Part shown: piece by piece, positions 1-4,806 of the stretch
Numbering within the stretch: position 1 is the first letter of the stretch
Layout: each line of letters begins with the position of its first letter
Assembly (NCBI GenBank): GCA_030706265.1
Contig: JAUZOX010000098.1
Location: 1-8,192 of the forward strand
Reading direction: 5' to 3'
DNA: 8,192 nt
DNA from: Bacteroidota bacterium
GTDB taxonomy: Bacteria > Bacteroidota > Bacteroidia > Bacteroidales > Cfx3-03
Position numbers and translations under genes: made by a program
The notes under the pieces: model-generated
The model's database searches: none
Seen by the model: the letters and a program-made list of their open reading frames with translations, nothing else
What the model was told of the DNA's origin: nothing

Positions 1-180
1 AGCGATGTCTTTGAGCTGCCCGTTTCGCGGCGTGAAATTGCCGAACTGATCGGCATGACAACTGAAAATGTCATTCGCATCTTCTCCGAATTCAGGAAAG
101 AAGGGATCATCCGCATCAATGGGAAGGAAATCACGATTGTGGATAAAACCAGATTACAGTTTTTGTGTGAACATGCATAA
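1..180 (+). CDS. Crp/Fnr-family transcriptional regulator, C-terminal fragment
   Basis: Frame 1 is open from the window edge to a TAA at 178-180, giving 59 residues. They match the winged helix-turn-helix that ends Crp/Fnr regulators: SRREIAELIGM (fragment residues 9-19) is the first HTH helix and turn, TTENVIRIFSEFRKEGII (20-37) is the recognition helix and following turn, and RINGKEITIVD (38-48) is the beta wing. Known family members sense a ligand, redox state or oxygen with an N-terminal cyclic-nucleotide-like domain and bind promoters as dimers; that domain lies outside the window, so the signal cannot be inferred. The gene is convergent with the RRM gene, and the first good terminator downstream is at 499-531, about 320 bases after the stop. 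Family assignment is good; the specific regulator is unknown. Confidence 0.85.
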   Translation, partial: SDVFELPVSRREIAELIGMTTENVIRIFSEFRKEGIIRINGKEITIVDKTRLQFLCEHA

Positions 181-226
181 AACGAGCATGTTTGGAAATG
201 CAAGCACCGATGAAAATCTTCCATGA

Positions 227-269
227 GAGTTCCATACGACCTATTTGATCAAATTATTTACGGATGAAA
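227..269. repeat. 43-bp direct repeat, copy 1
   Basis: This segment aligns without gaps to 459-501, with 36 of 43 positions identical by hand count, including the run ATCAAATTATTT. The copies are 232 bases apart and bracket the hairpin-rich stretch 270-458. The cause is not clear: a local duplication, the edges of a degraded intergenic element, or a dispersed repeat would all look like this. Confidence 0.7.
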
Positions 270-316
270 TCCCCTATGATTTTTTTAGTTCGGGATACCG
301 CTTCACCCCGCACCTC

Positions 317-337
317 ATTGCGGGCTTGACCCGCAAT
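317..337. repeat. Perfect inverted repeat, 8-bp arms
   Basis: ATTGCGGG (317-324) and CCCGCAAT (330-337) are perfect inverted copies around the five-base loop CTTGA. The sequence resembles GC-rich palindromic elements scattered through intergenic regions of many bacterial genomes. There is no T run after it, so it is not a conventional terminator. The nearby CCTCATTGC (313-321) recurs at 2583-2591. Confidence 0.6.
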
Positions 338-373
338 CTCATAAGGCCGCAATCTATATAAAAGTCCTTAATC

Positions 374-423
374 GCATATTTGGTCCAAGTTACGGCTATC
401 GCCTAAACTTGAACCAAATATGC
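374..423. repeat. Long inverted repeat, 18-bp arms with one mismatch
   Basis: The left arm 374-391 and right arm 406-423 are inverted copies over 17 of 18 positions, around a 14-base loop. The end of the left arm (GGTCCAAGTT, 382-391) is also perfectly complementary to AACTTGGACC at 433-442, so two alternative hairpins can form. The right half is itself a short tandem duplication: CGCCTAAACTTG occurs at 400-411 and again at 427-438. No T run follows, which argues against a terminator. Confidence 0.65.
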
Positions 424-458
424 TTACGCCTAAACTTGGACCTGGAATGCATTTATAC

Positions 459-501
459 GAGCTCTATACGACCTCGTTAATCAAATTATTTCCGTATGAA
501 A
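459..501. repeat. 43-bp direct repeat, copy 2
   Basis: This is the partner of 227-269 (36 of 43 identical). Its last bases are part of the A run that forms the left foot of the terminator at 499-531, so repeat and terminator abut. Whether the terminator once belonged to the repeated unit cannot be told from one locus; copy 1 is not followed by a similar hairpin. Confidence 0.7.
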
Positions 502-531
502 AAAGGCTGAACCCGAAAGAACAGCCTTTTT
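499..531. terminator. Bidirectional intrinsic terminator between convergent genes
   Basis: AAAAAGGCTG (500-509) and CAGCCTTTTT (522-531) form a perfect ten-pair hairpin around a 12-base loop. Reading rightwards the stem ends in five Ts, and reading leftwards in six, so it can stop transcription from the regulator gene on the left and from the RRM gene on the right. Its loop (GAACCCGAAAGAA) is nearly repeated at 2537-2549, and it resembles the terminator at 8126-8159. Confidence 0.8.
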
Positions 532-563
532 ACTTGTTTGAATACGATTTACTAATTCTTGAT

Positions 564-628
564 GTAAACTCTGGAAGTGTGTGACAATGATGATATCCTG
601 CACTCCCAGGAATAAAATTCCTGTTTAC
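564..628 (-). ncRNA. Candidate structured RNA element (possible three-way junction) in the 3' region of the RRM gene
   Basis: Three nested pairings are visible. GTAAAC (564-569) pairs with GTTTAC (623-628) as a closing stem. CAGGAAT (607-613) pairs perfectly with ATTCCTG (617-623) around three bases. CTGGAAGTG (571-579) pairs with CACTCCCAG (601-609); its one non-Watson-Crick pair is G-U if the RNA is read from the minus strand and A-C if read from the plus strand. The two inner arms share three bases (607-609) and so partly compete. It lies 120 bases past the RRM stop and before the terminator at 499-531, which fits a structured 3' UTR or an sRNA released from it. No expression evidence is available. 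Confidence 0.4.
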
Positions 629-747
629 GGATTTTGAATTAATGAAATCAGAGCGCGCGTAAAGACAAAATCATAGACCCTCGTTTTTAGTTAAACCAAG
701 ATATTGAATTTAAGCATACTACCTTGCTTTCCTTAAATAACGATGTG

Positions 748-1047
748 TTAATAGTTGGAACGATAGTTATTGTTGTTTCTGCTGAAATCTTTTCTGAAAT
801 TGCCTTTTCTTTCTTCGGATTGATTGACCGTCATGTTCCTGCCTTTTATTTCAACACCGTTAAGATTCTTGATGGCTGTTTCGCCTTCTGTGTCGTTTGG
901 CATTTCAACAAAACCAAAACCTTTGCTTCTTCCCGTGTATTTATCGGTAATGACTTTTGCGGAAGCAACTTCTCCGTACTCTTCAAAAATTTCTTTTAAT
1001 TCATCTCCACTCAAGCTGAAATTAAGATTACCTACATAAATGTTCAT
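748..1047 (-). CDS. Small single-RRM RNA-binding protein
   Basis: The 99-residue product is one RNA recognition motif with a short tail. RNP2 is IYVGNL (residues 3-8) and RNP1 is KGFGFVEM (42-49), with the RNA-stacking aromatics Y4, F44 and F46 all present; the fold ends near residue 78. The tail (79-99) is basic and rich in Asn, Arg and Phe, a low-complexity RNA-binding extension typical of bacterial RRM proteins. Proteins of this class are common in Bacteroidota, which generally lack Hfq, and in Bacteroides some (RbpA/RbpB type) act in post-transcriptional control; that role is inferred here. The ATG at 1045-1047 gives a complete RRM, and as usual for the phylum there is no Shine-Dalgarno, only an A/T-rich leader. 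A structured element and terminator lie downstream. Confidence 0.9.
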   Translation of the reverse strand: MNIYVGNLNFSLSGDELKEIFEEYGEVASAKVITDKYTGRSKGFGFVEMPNDTEGETAIKNLNGVEIKGRNMTVNQSEERKGNFRKDFSRNNNNYRSNY

Positions 1048-1094
1048 AAAAAAACTTTAATAAATGAATAATATTGTGATTTAAAAATATTGTC

Positions 1095-1102
1095 TAAAGA
1101 TA
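1095..1102 (-). promoter_or_regulatory. Candidate -7 promoter box for the RRM gene
   Basis: Read on the minus strand this is TATCTTTA, one base from the Bacteroidota -7 consensus TAnnTTTG, placed about 48 bases before the start codon in an A/T-rich stretch. No well-spaced TTTG -33 element is evident; a TTG at 1120-1118 is somewhat too close. Offered as a weak candidate. Confidence 0.3.
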
Positions 1103-1175
1103 CATTAATTTTGACTGCAATTTACAGAAAATGAAATGAATATTCTTGATTTCTTAAATTTTTGTTAAATCGTAC

Positions 1176-1225
1176 CCTGATTTTTTAGCCCTGCGACCGT
1201 CTCAAAGGGCTAAAAGGCTATCAGG
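1176..1225. repeat. Interrupted inverted repeat upstream of the RRM gene
   Basis: TTTTAGCCCT (1183-1192) and AGGGCTAAAA (1206-1215) are perfect inverted copies around 13 bases. An outer pair, CCTGAT (1176-1181) with ATCAGG (1220-1225), extends the structure beyond a small asymmetric internal loop. There is no T run on the exit side in either direction, so it is not a standard terminator. It could be an operator upstream of the RRM gene or a hairpin in the 3' end of the GH43 transcript. Confidence 0.5.
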
Positions 1226-1421
1226 TAGGCTACTAACATGAAAGACTTTGGCAATGAATCAATTGTATTTTAACTTTTGATTCTTTGCGTGTCACCGGAA
1301 AAAACAAGAAATAGGACTAAAAAAATCCGGTACTTTTACCAGGTAAATCCTGTCGTTTTGTCACGGGCTTTTTAAATGGGCAACATCCCATATCCCCATT
1401 TACCGGTTGAAATCAATTGTT

Positions 1422-2420
1422 TTATCTGATCACCCTTTTTCCGACTCCCTCAAAGGTCTGCTTTACGGGGTTGATCTTTCCATCTGCCGAGAAACCGAGC
1501 GTATCGATGCAAAGTACCCTGTGGTTTTGATCGGTTTCTCCCAGCGGCCTGCGGTGATAAACGATGTACCATTCGTCGGTTTTAGGGATATGGATAAACG
1601 AGTGATGTCCCGATCCGGTAGCCACCTTCGGATCCTGTTTCAGGATTTTATCGATCCGTTTGAAGGGGCCGGTTGGTGTATCGGAAATGGCATAGGCCAC
1701 CGAATAATCGGGCCCGGTCCAGCCCCCTTCGGCCCAGGTGAAATAGTATTTCCCGTTGCGCTTGAGCATGCACGGTCCCTCCACATATTTCTCGGGGGTG
1801 ATTTCCCTGAAAAGAGTGCCGTCTTCAAAGGGGACAAACCCCGTCAGGTTCTTGTCCAGCCTGGCAACGTTGCAGTGTCCCCACCCGCCGTAAAACAGGT
1901 AAGCTTGCCCGTCATCGTCAATGAAGACATGAGGATCAATAGGCTGAGCCTTGTTGTAAAATTTTCCGATCAATGGCTTCCCGAGGGCATCCCTGAACGG
2001 CCCTTCAGGTCTGGATGCAACCGCAACTCCCATTCCTCCAATTTGCTGGTCGTTTTGAATGTCATTGGCGGCAAAAAACATGTAATATTTTCCGTTGGCA
2101 TAGATGGGTGAGGGGGCCCAGACTGCCCTTTTTGCCCATTTGATATTGGCCGTATCCAGCACATGAGGATGCTTGGTCCAATGTATCAGGTCTCTGGAAG
2201 AAAAGGCGTCAAAGTAGGTTTGCTTGTTGTAAGCGGCCGAATAGGTTGGATAAATCCAGTATTCTTTTCCGAAGACCCTGCTCTCGGGATCGGCATACCA
2301 ACCATCTGCGATCGGGTTCCCCGAGGTTAAGGCCTTTTTCCCGGCAGATGAGGAATTGGTTTGTGCAAAGGTGCAAATAGCCAGCAGGCACAGGCCACAC
2401 AGTATAACAGGGAGTTTCAT
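1422..2420 (-). CDS. Secreted glycoside hydrolase family 43 protein (xylosidase/arabinofuranosidase type)
   Basis: The 332-residue product has an N-terminal signal peptide (hydrophobic residues 3-19, likely cut after TFA19) and one five-bladed beta-propeller GH43 domain. The three acidic residues of the family are visible: D44 in YADPE (general base), D162 in PIDPHVF (pKa modulator) and E214 in VEGP (general acid). The WAPSP strand (101-105) and GSGHHSF (269-275), whose histidine sits near the propeller's central ion site, are also typical. Family members mainly cut alpha-L-arabinofuranosyl or beta-D-xylosyl links in plant hemicellulose; the substrate here is not readable. C16 follows LLAI, a poor lipobox, so periplasmic export is likelier than a lipoprotein. 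It stands alone, with no SusC/SusD genes in view. A -7 box at 2524-2531 probably drives it. Confidence 0.9.
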   Translation of the reverse strand: MKLPVILCGLCLLAICTFAQTNSSSAGKKALTSGNPIADGWYADPESRVFGKEYWIYPTYSAAYNKQTYFDAFSSRDLIHWTKHPHVLDTANIKWAKRAVWAPSPIYANGKYYMFFAANDIQNDQQIGGMGVAVASRPEGPFRDALGKPLIGKFYNKAQPIDPHVFIDDDGQAYLFYGGWGHCNVARLDKNLTGFVPFEDGTLFREITPEKYVEGPCMLKRNGKYYFTWAEGGWTGPDYSVAYAISDTPTGPFKRIDKILKQDPKVATGSGHHSFIHIPKTDEWYIVYHRRPLGETDQNHRVLCIDTLGFSADGKINPVKQTFEGVGKRVIR

Positions 2421-2523
2421 GATTGAAATTGTGGTTTCTGTAAAAGGTAATTTAGAGGGTACAATATTATAAAAAAGTCGTTCATCTTTTCAATCCGGCC
2501 AGCCACATTAAATCCATCTTACC

Positions 2524-2531
2524 CAAAGATA
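2524..2531 (-). promoter_or_regulatory. Candidate -7 promoter box for the GH43 gene
   Basis: On the minus strand this reads TATCTTTG, an exact match to the Bacteroidota consensus TAnnTTTG. It predicts transcription starting about 100 bases before the GH43 ATG. A clear TTTG -33 element at the usual spacing is absent; only TTTC variants lie upstream. The box abuts a small hairpin (2531-2551). Confidence 0.45.
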
Positions 2532-2551
2532 TTTCTGAACCCGAAAGAAAT
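2531..2551. repeat. Small hairpin sharing its loop with the terminator at 499-531
   Basis: ATTTCT (2531-2536) and AGAAAT (2546-2551) pair around nine bases. The 15 bases CTGAACCCGAAAGAA (2535-2549) are identical to 507-521 in the terminator far to the left, and in both places the shared bases form the loop and upper stem of a hairpin. It may be the decayed 3' end of the queA transcript or a dispersed motif. Confidence 0.4.
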
Positions 2552-2584
2552 GGAGCCGGATATGCTTTGAATAAATGGGGCTCC

Positions 2585-2596
2585 TCATTGCAATGA
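2585..2596. repeat. Perfect 12-bp palindrome downstream of queA
   Basis: TCATTGCAATGA is its own reverse complement, between the queA stop and the GH43 promoter candidate. A neighbouring pair, GGAGCC (2552-2557) with GGCTCC (2579-2584), could form a hairpin beside it. No T run follows, so queA has no obvious intrinsic terminator here. The palindrome could be a protein-binding site or part of a dispersed repeat. Confidence 0.4.
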
Positions 2597-2613
2597 CGCG
2601 GAATATGGTATTA

Positions 2614-3867
2614 CTATGGCATCAGCAGGCAGCTGTCACCATAACTTAAAAAACGGAAGTCATGGCCAAGGGCATAATCGTAAACCTTTTTCCAGTCTTC
2701 CCCGATGAGGGCGGATACCAGTAAAAGGAGTGTACTCCTGGGTTGATGGAAATTGGTGATTAGCCCTGATGCGATACGGTAACGGTATCCCGGTGCGATG
2801 ATCAGTTGGGTAGAGGCAATGAGCTGGTTGTTCCCCGTCTCTTTCAGGTGCTCCAGTAAGGCACTCATGGCTTCGCCCACCGGTATTGCGGTGTCGAGTT
2901 CCGGATCGTAGGGATCCCATTGATGGACGAAGGGATGGGCTTCATCCATCTTTCCCTTTATCTTTCTAACTCCCAGCCAATAGAAGCTTTCTATCGTTCT
3001 CATCGAGGTGGTTCCAACCGGGAACACCCTTCCGGCACCCTTTTCCCCATATAACTTCACGAGTTGTTCCAGCAGGGTGGAAGTGATCGAGATCTGTTCC
3101 GCGTGCATTTCGTGACCTCCCAGCGTAAGTGCACTCACCGGCTTAAAGGTTCCGGCACCCACATGCAACGTGACAAAGGCCGTAGATATATTCTGCGAAG
3201 CCAGGGACTGAAAGACCCGCTTTGTAAAGTGCAGTCCTGCTGTTGGTGCTGCCACAGATCCTCTGAGCCGCGCATAGATGGTTTGGTATCTTTCCTTGTC
3301 TTCCGGACTCGCCTGGTGATGGATGTAAGGAGGCAGGGGAACCACTCCCGACTGGTCCAGTATCACCGCAAAACTCAACTCTTCGGGTTCCCACGAAAAA
3401 CGGATGACGGAGGTTTCACCGGTCTGGCTCACCTTTTCCGCCCGCAGGATGACATCTTTCTCGTTGACAGAGACCGGCAGGGTCAGCACTCCGCTCTTCC
3501 ATTTTTTGTTATTGCCGATCAGGCATTTCCAGTAACATTCTCCCCGGTTTGAAAAGGCAATCTGGTAATCGGCAGTGGGTGGGGCCGGTTCCAGACAAAA
3601 TATTTCTATGCGGGCGCCGGTCTCTTTGTGGAAGATGAGCCGGGCCTGGAATACCCTTGTGTCGTTGAACAGCAACAGTGTGTCACTTGGAATGAACTCG
3701 CTGATCTTGCTGAAACGGGATTGAGAAATCGCCCCCTTATGGTAAACCAACAGCCTGGAAGCATCCCGTTCCGCTAGGGGATGCTGGGCTATGCGTTCAT
3801 CAGGTAAAGGGTAATCAAATTCGTCAATGGATAAAGACTGAGGGTGGAAATTAGGGGAATGCGTCAT
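2614..3867 (-). CDS. queA: S-adenosylmethionine:tRNA ribosyltransferase-isomerase
   Basis: QueA transfers and isomerises the ribosyl group of S-adenosylmethionine onto 7-aminomethyl-7-deazaguanine in tRNA, forming epoxyqueuosine at the wobble base of GUN anticodons. The family blocks follow in order: FDYPLPDERIAQHPLAERD (17-35), FNDTRVFQARL (67-77), PPYI (179-182), ERYQTIYA (192-199), GSVAAPTAGLHFT (203-215), VTLHVGAGTFKPV (232-244), PVGTTSMRTIES (284-295) and YGDS (409-412). At 417 residues it exceeds the roughly 356 of E. coli QueA, mainly by an insertion around residues 299-360, a common form in Bacteroidota. I chose the ATG at 3865-3867; a TTG two codons earlier (3871-3873) is in frame but less likely. 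The stop is TAG. It lies 25 bases after the small upstream gene, probably co-transcribed. No other queuosine genes are in view. Confidence 0.95.
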   Translation of the reverse strand: MTHSPNFHPQSLSIDEFDYPLPDERIAQHPLAERDASRLLVYHKGAISQSRFSKISEFIPSDTLLLFNDTRVFQARLIFHKETGARIEIFCLEPAPPTADYQIAFSNRGECYWKCLIGNNKKWKSGVLTLPVSVNEKDVILRAEKVSQTGETSVIRFSWEPEELSFAVILDQSGVVPLPPYIHHQASPEDKERYQTIYARLRGSVAAPTAGLHFTKRVFQSLASQNISTAFVTLHVGAGTFKPVSALTLGGHEMHAEQISITSTLLEQLVKLYGEKGAGRVFPVGTTSMRTIESFYWLGVRKIKGKMDEAHPFVHQWDPYDPELDTAIPVGEAMSALLEHLKETGNNQLIASTQLIIAPGYRYRIASGLITNFHQPRSTLLLLVSALIGEDWKKVYDYALGHDFRFLSYGDSCLLMP

Positions 3868-3892
3868 AATCAAATTAAAAATGCAATGCGGC

Positions 3893-4144
3893 TCAGTTCT
3901 TGAACAGGTCTTTTATGTCGATACTTTTTTCATAGAGATGGAACACCTCGTCCATTTCTACGACTTCGCACCGTTCTATCTTGTTGGTTGTCGTTTTGTA
4001 CCAGATCTCGGCATAGAAATCCCCGACACTGTATAACCGGACAATATTCAACAGGTAAACCCTGTTCAGGACCTCTGTTCCACTTTCGATAACGATTCCA
4101 ATTTTCTCGTTAAGCGATAATTCAGAAAACTCATCTCTGGTCAT
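3893..4144 (-). CDS. Conserved-type small hypothetical protein upstream of queA
   Basis: This 83-residue acidic, soluble protein has no signal peptide or membrane segment. The opening MTRDEFSELSLNEKIGIVIESGT looks like two short helices. The middle, NRVYLLNIVRLYSVGDFYAEIWYKTTTNKI in two parts (27-41 and 42-56), reads as alternating beta strands with many aromatics, followed by CEVVEMDEVFHLYEKSIDI, a strand and a helix. It resembles small unnamed proteins of Bacteroidota with an F-x-E-[VI]-W-Y strand and a following NKI segment; this is recalled from general familiarity, not a search. The ATG at 4142-4144 is the only reasonable start. The 25-base gap to queA on the same strand suggests one transcript, but gives no firm functional link. 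Confidence 0.7.
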   Translation of the reverse strand: MTRDEFSELSLNEKIGIVIESGTEVLNRVYLLNIVRLYSVGDFYAEIWYKTTTNKIERCEVVEMDEVFHLYEKSIDIKDLFKN

Positions 4145-4196
4145 GGAGCATATTATTTTTACCGGTTAATGCCACAAGATAAAAACACGGAGCTTC

Positions 4197-4210
4197 TCAT
4201 GTCAACATGA
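4197..4210. promoter_or_regulatory. Operator-like 14-bp palindrome in the divergent intergenic region
   Basis: TCATGT (4197-4202) and ACATGA (4205-4210) are perfect inverted halves separated by two bases. The position, 53 bases upstream of the small gene before queA and in the shared region with rbfA, suits a dimeric regulator's binding site. No regulator is identified. Confidence 0.35.
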
Positions 4211-4224
4211 ATCCACTCCTGCCC

Positions 4225-4262
4225 GTTTAAGATCATGAACTCGTTGTGTCCGGATCTTAAAC
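4225..4262. repeat. Perfect 10-bp inverted repeat in the divergent intergenic region
   Basis: GTTTAAGATC (4225-4234) and GATCTTAAAC (4253-4262) are perfect inverted copies around 18 bases. With no T run on either side it is not a terminator. It lies between the divergent queA-side and rbfA-side transcripts and could be an operator, or a leader hairpin in the minus-strand transcript if that starts beyond 4262. Confidence 0.5.
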
Positions 4263-4420
4263 CTTCAAAAAGATCAAAAAAGAACTTACTTTTACCTTGA
4301 ACGCAGCGGCCTCTTCATCTCCTTGGGAATCATCCGGTCGCAAACGTTCTTTACAGGGCACAAAATTAATCATTTGGGGTTCAATTAACAAGAAGAATAA
4401 TCACCGGCCAAAAAAAATCA

Positions 4421-4428
4421 TAACTTTG
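4421..4428 (+). promoter_or_regulatory. -7 promoter box immediately before rbfA
   Basis: TAACTTTG is an exact match to the Bacteroidota consensus TAnnTTTG, and the following GCA-like context (TTTGCAC) is typical of such promoters. It ends four bases before the rbfA ATG at 4433, so transcription from it would begin at or next to the start codon and give a leaderless mRNA. A TTTG -33 element at standard spacing is not evident, which lowers confidence. Confidence 0.5.
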
Positions 4429-4432
4429 CACT

Positions 4433-4774
4433 ATGGAAACAAAAAGACAAGACAAGATATCAAGGCTCATCCAACGTGACCTAAGCGAAATCTTTACGCT
4501 GGAATCACGCAATCTGTTTAACAGCAGTATGATCACGGTTACCAAGGTGAATATCACACCGGATTTGTCGATTGCAAAAGTCTATCTCAGCCTTTTTGCG
4601 ACGCCCGACAAGGAAGCGTTGTTGAATACCATCAAGGCGCATACCAAGCTGCTCAGGGGCCAGTTGGGCAACCGGATTCACCTTCAATTAAGAGTGATTC
4701 CTGAATTGCACTTTTATATTGACGATTCCCTCGACTACATCGAGAAGATCGACAATTTACTGAGTGATATATAA
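4433..4774 (+). CDS. rbfA: Ribosome-binding factor A
   Basis: RbfA is a small KH-fold protein that binds the 30S precursor and helps mature the 5' end of 16S rRNA, especially in the cold. The 113-residue product covers the whole family domain: METKRQDKISRLIQRDLSEI (1-20) is the first helix, ITVTKVNITPDLSIAKVYLS (34-53) holds the strands with the conserved TPDLS-x-AKVY block, and LGNRIHLQLRVIPELHFYID (78-97) precedes the final DDSLDYIEKIDNLL helix. It lacks the C-terminal extension seen in E. coli RbfA (133 residues). The ATG at 4433 gives the standard Bacteroidales N-terminus. An exact -7 box ends four bases upstream, suggesting a leaderless message. The permease gene follows after 32 bases, so the two are likely co-transcribed. 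Confidence 0.95.
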   Translation: METKRQDKISRLIQRDLSEIFTLESRNLFNSSMITVTKVNITPDLSIAKVYLSLFATPDKEALLNTIKAHTKLLRGQLGNRIHLQLRVIPELHFYIDDSLDYIEKIDNLLSDI

Positions 4775-4806
4775 GCGGATTGACGAATACTAAATGAACT
4801 CCGGTA

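Larger units (their letters stand above)
181..747. other. Gene-free, repeat-rich intergenic region between convergent genes
   Basis: No open frame longer than about a dozen codons with a plausible start was found here on the plus strand, and none is convincing on the minus strand. The 567 bases hold two 43-bp imperfect direct repeats (227-269 and 459-501), inverted repeats at 317-337 and 374-423, a bidirectional terminator at 499-531 and a structured element at 564-628. A weak AT-rich stem (267-271 with 278-282) followed by a T run might stop some transcription from the regulator gene, but is too weak to call as a terminator. Confidence 0.7.
1048..1421. other. Gene-free region between the RRM gene and the GH43 gene
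   Basis: No convincing reading frame was found in these 374 bases. The part next to the RRM gene (1048-1170) is very A/T-rich and should hold its promoter and leader. An interrupted inverted repeat lies at 1176-1225. Close to the GH43 stop, AAATGGG (1374-1380) can pair with CCCATTT (1395-1401), possibly an RNA 3' end hairpin for GH43, although it is followed on the minus strand by As rather than Ts. No clear terminator for GH43 is visible. Confidence 0.6.

Noticed and set aside
267..286. Possible terminator for the Crp/Fnr gene
   Set aside because: The stem is only five mostly A-T pairs; the T run alone is not enough evidence.
317..442. CRISPR-like or tRNA-like element in the repeat cluster
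   Set aside because: There are no regularly spaced repeats with unique spacers, and no cloverleaf or anticodon arm can be formed; the repeats are inverted and irregular.
227..501. Insertion sequence remnant between the direct repeats
   Set aside because: There is no transposase-like frame, no terminal inverted repeats at the edges, and the direct repeats are far longer and more diverged than target-site duplications.
1407..2111. A long plus-strand frame (234 codons) opposite the GH43 gene
   Set aside because: It is antisense to an enzyme whose catalytic motifs are all intact; its predicted product has no recognisable domain and reflects the codon pattern of the real gene.
3865..3873. TTG start for queA at 3871-3873
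   Set aside because: It adds only two residues before a normal ATG, and QueA conservation begins well after both; the ATG is simpler.
4297..4479. A 60-codon plus-strand frame overlapping the start of rbfA
   Set aside because: It covers the promoter box and the conserved RbfA start in another frame, and its product is low-complexity and basic, with no recognisable feature.
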